Assembly (NCBI GenBank): GCA_024516035.1
Contig: CM044964.1
Location: 21,740,202-21,804,201 of the forward strand
Length of the DNA: 64,000 bases
Direction: 5' to 3'
DNA from: Bactericera cockerelli
Taxonomy: Eukaryota > Arthropoda > Insecta > Hemiptera > Triozidae
Part shown: one piece after another, positions 58,801 to 64,000 of the stretch
Position numbering within the stretch: the stretch's first letter is position 1
Layout: each line of letters starts with the position of its first letter
The notes under the pieces: generated by a model
Seen by the model: only the letters and a program-made list of their open reading frames with translations
Databases searched by the model: none
What the model was told of the DNA's origin: nothing
Position numbers and translations under genes: made by a program

Positions 58801-58975
58801 CTCGAGCTACGACCCGGCCGCCAACTGGGAGGCCAACTCTGGCGGCCCATACTCTCGCGTGTGGAACACCCACAGTGGCGCCTACTACAAGCCCACGTAC
58901 AGTTCCGCCTACTCGAGTGGCGCCTCTACGTCCGACACGGGAGTGGCGGCCACTTACCAGAGTTCTTCGTATTAG
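49870..58975 (+). CDS. Osiris family protein (DUF1676), gene B, methionine-rich
   Basis: Coding exons 49870-49996, 51427-51711, 52656-52847 and 58704-58975 all join in phase 1 with consensus splice sites and give 291 residues. Signal peptide MKPLSLALVLCLSFCHPGAEA. The two-cysteine Osiris region is VVNECFHKGYSKCIKQNVLS, followed by an acidic Gly/Asp-rich loop and ARVRRYFLSHQFVIE. Exon 3 encodes DKTLMPLMMMLKMKMKMIMP, MMMMMIGMKA and then a transmembrane stretch VLSKLSVIIVVAFVLMQLL; this is the family's hydrophobic region, unusually rich in Met. Exon 4 starts GMMPMNMMAMPMPP and is Ser/Tyr-rich to the end; no AQxLAY motif is seen. A partial duplicate of exon 3 lies just upstream of it, and the last intron contains a BEL/Pao element. 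Coding sequence is intact. Confidence 0.9.
50045..50290 (+). repeat. Hairpin-tipped dispersed repeat (Osiris B intron 2)
   Basis: Begins actttccttatcttataata with a stem against aaggaaagt, then attgtattcgtcgaaaattt, a (gtct)n tract near 50171-50195 and gaacaggatatctcaagaaa. The first 60 bp recur at 59.9 kb. Confidence 0.7.
50291..50735. other. Intron 2 sequence; GC-rich hAT-like fragment at its start
   Basis: cattctgcggccgcgggccc and aatattggccgcaagc at 50315-50360 resemble the sub-terminal ggccgcgggccgc motifs of the hAT at 17.3 kb. The remainder is not recognised. Confidence 0.4.
50740..50872. mobile_element. pogo/Tigger-like transposon end, truncated
   Basis: The right terminus reads ctcttatattcaggttccac followed by tg and TA (50863-50874), a pogo-type inverted repeat. 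The repeated agagaacactt / taagagaaacctgg segments inside fit the sub-terminal region. The left terminus was not found. Confidence 0.5.
51070..51345 (+). mobile_element. LINE 3' tail fragment (Osiris B intron 2)
   Basis: gggttgggttgaagagattg, cccaccctttagttaggata, then a long AT-rich 3' UTR ending in an A/T-rich tail near 51345. Confidence 0.7.
52040..52200 (-). mobile_element. LINE 3' tail fragment (Osiris B intron 3)
   Basis: aaggatggggttattgcctg signature with caatctcttccacccaaccc at the right. Its aatagcagaagaaaata part is repeated at about 52293-52310, inside the local duplication. Confidence 0.7.
52376..52493 (+). pseudogene. Partial tandem duplicate of Osiris B exon 3
   Basis: The acceptor region and first ~75 nt of exon 3 are repeated (52423-52493 versus 52656 onward): the same cataatgtcccatacttct lead-in, ctccccag acceptor and codons ARSGRQEQDKTLMPLMMM. 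The copy breaks down after the KMKM codons and has no good donor before unrelated repeat sequence, so splicing to it would probably truncate the protein. Confidence 0.85.
52505..52648. repeat. gtcccatatttgtcccataa minisatellite
   Basis: About seven imperfect ~19-20-bp units between the partial and complete copies of exon 3. The same motif precedes the partial copy at 52376-52410. Confidence 0.88.
53022..53318 (-). repeat. BEL/Pao LTR (3' LTR in element sense)
   Basis: 297 bp; reads the same as the other LTR at every position I compared. It runs from tgtggggttgtgtggc to ccagaaccaaaca on the plus strand. Confidence 0.95.
53365..57384 (-). CDS. BEL/Pao Gag-Pol polyprotein with in-frame loss of the RT core
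   Basis: 1339 residues without a stop. Order: DUF1759-type gag region (LASFNGNPRDWPTFYETF near residue 110); three zinc-knuckle-like motifs (CQVCNQEKHPMFQC, CFNCFSPHHSAIKC and CKICNFKHH, about 320-390); aspartic protease with LLDSASMCNFI (about 455); start of the reverse transcriptase (RIVFDDSCATS, GDIKKMF, about 745-790). The frame then jumps to HGPPWLNSPIESL, which normally lies after the RT and RNase H. The RT active-site YVDD-type motif is absent. The integrase is complete: zinc-binding region (CVLCFKHC), VDYAGPF, YSDNGTNF and PHFGGLWE supplying the DDE residues (about 1000-1200). Belpaovirus-like elements usually have several hundred more residues. The deletion keeps the frame, so the polyprotein may still be made. 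Confidence 0.93.
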   Translation of the reverse strand: MPSAKQVILKAKKEKIFMIMQEIYDVSKKVNVDKTLKSTLLAKAASLDLLYTDFKEALEKYEEGMIEEDPAYEPTFQGLDSFVDMYGHVKHSIQKLVSASTPTCTTDLPRLPALELASFNGNPRDWPTFYETFKTVIHENKSLSNDQKVQYLISRLKDQALSLCSGIPPIGSNYETLFKALTDRYQDVRSLASYYLDNIINFKPIKEESKVDYNNFIDKFGASVAALKALKIPNLDEFILYAIGIKKLDVGLCKKFEMKCLASKDLPLYSELIKFVQDYVRVIERTERDVPIPVSSKRPASKMVTMVTARSKQDLQDATSCQVCNQEKHPMFQCPEFSKLQPSQRLELVKRLKVCFNCFSPHHSAIKCMSKHSCKICNFKHHTLLHLNTYVSSSSPVDPCEEKSFDDQNKLVPKISAVVNCCSASLSQVRQEYTVLLATAKVNVRNNTGEIVKVRMLLDSASMCNFITKSCCKKLGLKYKPCSMKVSGIDSSSSQASGITSFQFSSRYDSEKQFIVSEALVVDKISKLPTCPLDISLRKNLSDLKLSDDTFHIPSNIDCLIGAELFPFLIGERKIMPCNQTLVFNSALGDIIMGRMPTMSHSTPYTFHVPQVMPEASSLEDIVQKFCSVEQVLSSPQSLTLDEEECEKYFISTAQKLSSGRYAVSLPFKESSKKLGNSYEGAKKRLLNMKNMDKLQPDLKENYSKAINDHIDQGHTSLVHDCDPQEEGYFMPHHAVVKLDKATITKVRIVFDDSCATSTGISLNDVLDTGPILCKNLFGLLINIRIFPITFTGDIKKMFLHGPPWLNSPIESLNSRQVTEDDLDEQMLNDKLLEEKTQKVLTNVQPQEHKKSVLLQMACRISKWNIVLRTVALVLKFCRLLPPGPISCQDLIVAETKLIKSLQREVFANDFKNIDNNKQVSYELLKLRPFVKDNLLLCGGRIDNASQIDYQHAHPIILPKKHHIVNLLIDYEHQRNLHTGPQLLLSILRKKYWILGGRDIVRQRVMKCVLCFKHCPKSSTPIMADLPACRVEESKAFLHTGVDYAGPFNVTISRHRGIKTQKAYLCLFVCMATKALHLELASSLSTESFLAALRRFLARRGVVKVLYSDNGTNFIGASNILNEMYSFLDSKPYKDSFEKELLDQRIEFRFNPPASPHFGGLWEISVRQVKSHLSKVIGPQILSYEEMNTLLIEIETILNSRPLCEQDADPSAPKALTPAHFLMQEPVQHMPFISTPLNLGQRYKLIEQMVHSFWKRFSEEYLSQLQQRSKWLKDDTPLKPGSLVLIKAENTPVLSWPLGRVIAVYPGKDGIVRVALVRTKSGELKRPVVKLCPLPNQIL
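57424..57720 (-). repeat. BEL/Pao LTR (5' LTR in element sense)
   Basis: 297 bp, reading the same as its partner. Expected to contain the element's promoter on the minus strand. Confidence 0.95.
57785..57868 (+). mobile_element. tRNA-derived SINE, family D, head
   Basis: gtggcagagtgagttagcgc, gctaggcattgcacacatgg, ctgggttcgattcccagcgg. Confidence 0.78.
57869..58012 (-). mobile_element. LINE 3' tail fragment
   Basis: Almost the same as the copy in RPB7 intron 3 (22.7 kb): ttaagctttattaggaggac, caacagtataaaattaagaa, aagggcggggttattg. Confidence 0.8.
58013..58355. other. Osiris B last intron, unassigned
   Basis: Includes attatatcacaattttagtg (58033-58052), also found at 28.53 and 50.92 kb beside SINE-like DNA. 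No exon. Confidence 0.4.
58360..58560 (+). repeat. Dispersed repeat (gacagtggaggaatgactcag family)
   Basis: Longest copy; the end motif actccctgtttatagtcccc / cagccagactactgg is tandemly repeated. Confidence 0.75.
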
Positions 58976-59690
58976 GCGGCCACTTACCAGAGTTCTTCAT
59001 ATTAGGCGGCCATTTAACAAACAAAGCTACTGAGACCCTTCGTATTAGGCGGCCATTTAACAAACAAAGCTACCAGCCTTTCGTATTAAGCGCCTTGTTA
59101 CCAGATTCTTTCGTATTAGGCGGCCCTTCAATAAACAAAGCTACTGAGACCCTTCGCATTAGGTGGCCACTTACCAGAGTTCTTTGTATTAGGCGGTCAT
59201 TTAACAAACAAATTTACTGAGACCCTTCGTATTAGGCGGCCCTTCAATAAACAAAGCTACTGAGACCCTTCGTATTAGGTGGCCACTTACCAGAGTTCTT
59301 CATATTAGGCGGTCATTTAACAAACAAATTTACTGAGACCCTTCGTATTAGGCGGCCCTTCAATAAACAAAGCTACTGAGACCCTTCGTATTAGGTGGCC
59401 ACTTACCAGAGTTCTTCATATTAGGCGGTCATTTAACAAACAAATTTACTGAGACCCTTCGTATTAGGCGGCCCTTCAATAAACAAAGCTACTGAGACCC
59501 TTCGTATTAGGTGGCCACTTACCAGAGTTCTTCATATTAGGCGGTCATTTAACAAACAAATTTACTGAGACCCTTCGTATTAGGTGGCCCTTCAATAAAC
59601 AAAGCTACTGAGACCCTTCGTATTATGTGGCCACTTACCAGAGTTCTTTGTATTAGGCGGCCATTTAACAAACAAAGCTACTCAAGCCGC
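58976..59690 (+). repeat. 3' UTR tandem array derived from the Osiris B C-terminal codons
   Basis: Immediately after the stop, gcggccacttaccagagttc and ttcatattag repeat the last ten codons including TAG, in the same frame. The array then expands into 30-43-nt subunits arranged in a 116-bp higher-order repeat (starts at 59221, 59337, 59453, 59569). Subunits share cttcgtattaggcggcc. Confidence 0.92.
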
Positions 59691-59754
59691 TCATGTTACC
59701 AAAAAAGCACTTCATTTGAGCCAGTCATCAAACAAAGCTTATTCGTATGTAAAC

Positions 59755-59800
59755 TGAAATGAAATAAATTCCTTCCTTAAAAAAAAAAAAAAAAAAATCA
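59755..59800 (+). terminator. Likely polyadenylation site of Osiris B
   Basis: aataaa at 59762-59767 lies about 20 bp before an A run (59780-59797), after the 3' UTR array. The A run is genomic, so cleavage position is approximate. Confidence 0.55.
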
Positions 59801-59894
59801 GAGTGCGTTCTGTGACAGTTAAAAGGGAGATTTAGCGATGATGGGAGAAACTGTTTCTGGAACGGGGAACTGATCTTACGTCTAACTATCTTTT

Positions 59895-59965
59895 TAATTT
59901 CCTTATCCCATAATAAGGGAAGTATTGTATTCGTCGAAAATTTGACCTACCCAGTTTTTTCCAAT
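59895..59965 (+). repeat. Hairpin-tipped dispersed repeat
   Basis: ttccttatcccataataagg, gaagtattgtattcgtcgaa, aatttgacctacccagtt; same start as the copy at 50.05 kb. Confidence 0.65.
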
Positions 59966-60305
59966 TCTACTGGAAATACGTCTGCTTACGTTGATAGTTG
60001 TTGGCTTACTTTTACACGTGACCTACTTTGGCCTTATCATTAGACTATGTTTGTATTTTGTCCATTCCATATTGTGTGCATAACCTTTGCTGGAAATATA
60101 AACCCAGGAAAATACTTTTCCTTTACAAGTAAGCTGAATTCAGCAATATTATGAAGCTTGCGTTTTCTTTTTTATTCACCCTTTATTATTTCTCTGTGTT
60201 ATTATAATACAAAGAAACACATAACACTTACCATAACCCTTACCAAATAGAGGATAATAGAGGGTAAGGGTTTAGCAATCTCTTCCACATAACCCTTATC
60301 CTTTC
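59966..60305. other. Intergenic, nothing recognised
   Basis: AT-rich; a short caatctcttccacataaccc near 60270 is a relic of the LINE tail family. Confidence 0.4.
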
Positions 60306-60588
60306 TACTTGGTTTTAACGTCCTGACTCAACTTGTTCAGTACGTTTTTTACAAAAATAGTTCTGTCCTTTTTTAGTGCGTTTTATCCTCCATTTGCTGA
60401 GAATTGTACCAGCTAGCGACATTAACCTCACACGGCCTGTGTTGGGCCGGAAATGCCAGACTCCCGTGTTTTACAATTCGGATAGATTTTTTTTATACTT
60501 ATAAAATTCTACCCAACCCGAGATTAAACTCAGGATATCTGGGACAACAGTCAGTAGTCACAACCGCTACGCCACGGAAGCTGGCTTA
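60306..60588 (-). mobile_element. SINE with tRNA-like head and the 5S-SINE body
   Basis: Body at left (ggttttaacgtcctgactca, attaacctcacacggcctgt), head at right (ctacgccacgga). Third member of the tRNA-headed arrangement, in reverse orientation. Confidence 0.75.
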
Positions 60589-60644
60589 TTCACCCTTCAA
60601 AATATTTGATTTGTTTATCTGACCTATGTGTTGAGAGTGATGAA

Positions 60645-60850
60645 AACTCTTTAGTTGGAAGTAACCCCCAGGCTAGGTTAATGCTCAAAGCATTGTCTGC
60701 TACCTAACCCTCAGAGTCTTGTTATTATGTGGTCACAAACTCAAATAATTGAGGAAAAATTCATGCATTGGGTGGGAAACTAACCAACGGATACCTACGC
60801 TATCTGGATTACTAGACTAGCGCGTTAACCAATTGACTTATAGTGCATTT
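60645..60850 (-). mobile_element. tRNA-derived SINE, family C
   Basis: gtaacccccaggctaggtta, tcatgcattgggtgggaaac, gcgcgttaaccaattgactt. Confidence 0.82.
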
Positions 60851-60854
60851 TAAT

Positions 60855-61160
60855 CCAAAGAATCAAGAACATAAAGTTACATCGATGTCCGTGATAAAGT
60901 CATTAAATTTTGAGAGCATTACAACTATTACATACATAGATACTTGGATAGGTACTTAGAGTACCGTCAATTATTTTTTGAAGGTTTTATTTCAGCTAAC
61001 TTATAGAATAAACTTCCAGACTATTCTAGAAGATCCGTTAACTATCACATCATTATTTTTATGCAGTCACAAGTGAGTATACCAAATGAATCCTTGGAAT
61101 GAATTATTTATTTTTTTAGGTACATTTTTTTTTATACAAAACAATCAACCATTAATTAAG
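60855..61160. other. Intergenic, nothing recognised
   Basis: AT-rich, no exon or element seen. Confidence 0.35.
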
Positions 61161-61164
61161 AACA

Positions 61165-61329
61165 CCGTGGACGAGTGAGTTAGCGCGCTAGGAATTTACG
61201 CACAGTGACCTAGGTTCGATCCCCAGTGGGGCAGGATTTTTTCTGTTCTGTTCTTGGGTGTTTGGGGTCCACTCGTGAGGAAAAATGAGTAGCTGCTTTA
61301 ATGTGAGCAGCGATCAGTGGCGGAATTAT
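61165..61329 (+). mobile_element. tRNA-derived SINE, family D, with body
   Basis: gtggacgagtgagttagcgc, ctaggttcgatccccagtgg, then gtttggggtccactcgtgag and gcgatcagtggcggaattat, giving the best view of the family's body. Confidence 0.8.
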
Positions 61330-61462
61330 AGTGTCAGCCTGAGTAATAGCCAGCATTACGAGGATTCCGAATTTGAATAGTCACCCCAATCCAATTCCTA
61401 GACGTTGCTTAACTTCAGTGACTGAATGAGAACTGGTGCATTCAACGAGCCATCGTCGAAGC
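61330..61462 (-). mobile_element. 5S-headed SINE, body mostly missing
   Basis: cctagacgttgcttaacttc, gcattcaacgagccatcgtc; directly follows the family D copy. Confidence 0.7.
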
Positions 61463-61785
61463 TGCCTAACTGTATTTTAAACAGAGAATGAACCCCAACA
61501 AGCCAGGCTTGAATGCATTTTTCCTAGGGATTTAATGTTTTGTCGCATATAGAAATATGTATGGGGTTCAGGATGCCTTTCAAGTTAAGTTGGCTGGAGA
61601 CCATTACTAATTCTGTTTCATTATTCGGACCTTAAAGATCGCAAAATAAAAGGACTTGAAAGTCCCCAGTGTTTAATATGTATGATTTTATTTGTGGTGA
61701 AGCACAGGTTTGTGCTTCACCTAAGAGCCTCCTTTACTTTTCGAATTATTCTATTACATTAATTTCTTTTTACTCTGGTAATGCC
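61463..61785. other. Intergenic, nothing recognised
   Basis: No coding exon. ggtgaagcacaggtttgtgc at 61695-61715 resembles a block near 41365 beside another family D copy. Confidence 0.35.
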
Positions 61786-61789
61786 GGCA

Positions 61790-61960
61790 CTAATCGTTAC
61801 TGATACGAGTAACTACTCATTTTTCCTCACGAGGTATGAGTGGACCTCGAACATCCAAGTATAGAGCAGAAAAATTCCTGCACCGCTGGGAATCAAACCC
61901 AGGTCACCATGCGTGCAATGCCTAGCGTGCTAACTCACCTCTGCCACAGTGCCTACTCCC
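61790..61960 (-). mobile_element. tRNA-derived SINE, family D
   Basis: tactcatttttcctcacgag, tgggaatcaaacccaggtca, gcgtgcaatgcctagcgtgc. Confidence 0.8.
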
Positions 61961-61964
61961 CAGT

Positions 61965-62645
61965 GTTTAATATATCTCACCATTCTTGACGCTGCTTAAT
62001 TTTCTAGGCTATACGCTATACATAAAATATGTTCCAATGTACATGTGCTAGAAACTGCGAGAACTTTAAATTTGCATTCAGAGCAGGCGTTCAGGTCCGT
62101 TAAACTTAATTAGCAATCAAGAGTAGCACGGACTTAAAGGTTCATCTTATACGTATTTTAAAAATGATTCGTTTGTGTGTGTGCAACTGTGCATGTTTAA
62201 TCGAGTAAAACTCGAGAACCACAAGTCGAAGTGAGCTGAAATTCTGCATAGTTACCAATGACATGCTCATTGGTGTTATAGCTTTAAAAAAGTTAAATTT
62301 TCAAAAGTTGAGCTTTTAAAGAGCTTATTCCCATGCATTCCATGTACATTCAGCCAGCAAAAATTTCAACATGAATTAAAAAAATTGCGATTTTTTTGGA
62401 GAAATATTAGCCACGCACAGCATTTGAAATTACGCTTCTTCGATAATAACCAGAAAAAACACTATAATACTCGATCTACCTACACATAAAATTTAAAAAT
62501 AAAATTAAAGTACAGTAAAATTCATATCAAAATTTTGGTTCTTCAGTGGTACGACTGGTACGAATACTTACTTGAAGCGGTTCCTGAAAAGTAAGTACCC
62601 ATGAAGAGTTTGCTATAAGGCGGCAGCAAGTCTGACTTACGTATA
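61965..62645. other. Intergenic, nothing recognised
   Basis: AT-rich sequence preceding the satellite. The last ~60 bp already resemble degenerate satellite DNA. Confidence 0.4.
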
Positions 62646-62649
62646 ACCT

Positions 62650-64000
62650 ACGTATGACGACATGGTAAAATATCTGCAGAAGCGGACACAAGTTACGTAG
62701 ATCAAGCTCATGCAGGCTTTGCCGTACGTAATAGCTACGTATCCAAGGCATGGGCAACTATACGTATCAACAGTTCGCGATGTGGCGGGCAGAAAATTAT
62801 GTCGACATGGTAGAATATGTGCAGAATCGGACACAAGTTACGTAGATCAAGCTCATGCAGGCTTTGCCGTACGTAACACTTACGTATCCAAGGCATGGGC
62901 AACTATACGTATCAACAGTTCGCGATGTGGCGGGCAGAAAATTATGTCAACATGGTAGAATATGTGCAGAAGCGGACACATGTTACGTAGATCAAGCTCA
63001 TGCAGGCTTTGCCGTACGTAACACTTACGTATCCAAGGCATGGGCAACTATACGTATCAACAGTTCGCGATGTGGCGGACAGAAAATTATGTCGACATGG
63101 TAGAATATGTGCAGAAGCGGACACAAGTTACGTAGATCAAGCTCATGCAGGCTTTGCCGTACGTAACAGTTACGTATCCAAGGCATGGGCAACTATACGT
63201 ATCAACAGTTCGCGATGTGGCGGGCAGAAAATTATGTCGACATGATGGAATATGTGCAGAAGCGGACACAATTTACGTAGATCAAGCTCATGCAGGCTTT
63301 GCCGTACGTAACACTTACGTATCCAAGGCATGGGCAACTATACGTATCAATAGTTCGCGATGTGGCGGGCAGAAAAGTATGTCAACATGGTAGAATCTGT
63401 GCAGAAGCGGACACAAGTTACGTAGATCAAGCTCATGCAGGCTTTGCCGTACGTAACAGCTACGTATCCAACGCATGGGCAACTATACGTATCAACAGTT
63501 CGCGATGTGGCGGGCAGAAAATTATGTCGACATGATGGAATATGTGCAGAAGCGGACACAATTTACGTAGATCTCAAGCTCATGCAGGCTTTGCCGTACG
63601 TAACACTTACGTATCCAACGCATGGGCAACTATACGTATCAACAGTTCGCGATGTGGCGGGCAGAAAATTATGTCGACATGATGGAATATGTGCAGAAGC
63701 GGACACAATTTACGTAGATCTCAAGCTCATGCAGGCTTTGCCGTACGTAACACTTACGTATCCAACGCATGGGCAACTATACGTATCAACAGTTCGCGAT
63801 GTGGCGGGCAGAAAATTATGTCGACATGATGGAATATGTGCAGAAGCGGACACAATTTACGTAGATCTCAAGCTCATGCAGGCTTTGCCGTACGTAACAC
63901 TTACGTATCCAAGGCATGGGCAACTATACGTATCAACAGTTCGCGATGTGGCGGGCAGAAAATTATGTCGACATGATGGAATATGTGCAGAAGCGGACAC
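62650..64000. repeat. 145-147 bp satellite array, running off the window
   Basis: The word atgcaggctttgccgtacgt starts at 62710, 62855, 63000, 63145, 63290, 63435, 63582, 63729 and 63876: five periods of 145 bp, then three of 147 bp, in which a tc insertion gives agatctcaagctc. Monomers contain tacgtaacacttacgta and ttacgtagat dyads. Open frames of about 60-80 codons occur in the monomers on both strands and are a by-product of the repeat, not genes. The array is still intact at the window edge. Confidence 0.95.

Noticed and set aside
62527..63559. Series of 60-82-codon open frames in the satellite
   Set aside because: Frames occur in the monomers on both strands, and 145 bp is not a multiple of three, so each ends by crossing into the next unit; no independent coding evidence.

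Overview
This window is nuclear DNA from an insect. Two multi-exon genes of the insect-specific Osiris (DUF1676) family are present. So are spliced genes for RNA polymerase II subunit RPB7 and a CaMKI-type kinase, and a very dense load of arthropod-style transposable elements. I cannot name the order. Host exons are GC-richer islands in AT-rich, repeat-filled DNA.

Layout. 0-12 kb holds no gene that I can see: a large imperfect palindrome, many SINEs, LINE 3' tails, a 34-bp minisatellite and a GA tract. 12.9-13.7 kb (minus) carries the 5' coding exon of a calcium/calmodulin-dependent protein kinase I gene with an apparent 1-nt frameshift; the rest of the gene would lie to the left. 15.1-17.2 kb is a 5'-truncated non-LTR retrotransposon. 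17.27-19.23 kb is a hAT remnant with a decayed mariner inserted inside its transposase fragment. 20.7-24.2 kb (plus) is a complete four-exon RPB7 gene (173 aa). 27.6-32.1 kb (minus) is Osiris gene A (four coding exons, 295 aa). 33.9-34.1 kb (minus) may hold a small unassigned exon. 35-44 kb is dominated by long hairpin elements whose modules begin with the motif acagggtg, and by LINE tails. 48-59.8 kb (plus) is Osiris gene B (candidate TATA/initiator promoter, noncoding first exon, four coding exons, 291 aa). A BEL/Pao LTR element with indistinguishable LTRs sits in its last intron, and its reverse transcriptase core is missing. 62.65 kb to the window end is a 145-147 bp satellite.

How the genes relate. 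The two Osiris genes lie about 18 kb apart on opposite strands with no clear intact host gene between them, as expected for part of an Osiris cluster. Both encode secreted or endomembrane proteins of the cuticle-forming epithelium type. RPB7 and CaMKI are housekeeping or signalling genes with no functional link to them.

Most notable: (1) two small piggyBac-like MITEs, each inserted at a TTAA about 30-37 bp upstream of an Osiris splice acceptor; (2) a SINE superfamily in which 5S-rRNA-derived and tRNA-derived heads share one body; (3) a 3' UTR tandem array in gene B that appears to have grown from the gene's own last codons and stop; (4) the RT-deleted but apparently young BEL/Pao copy.
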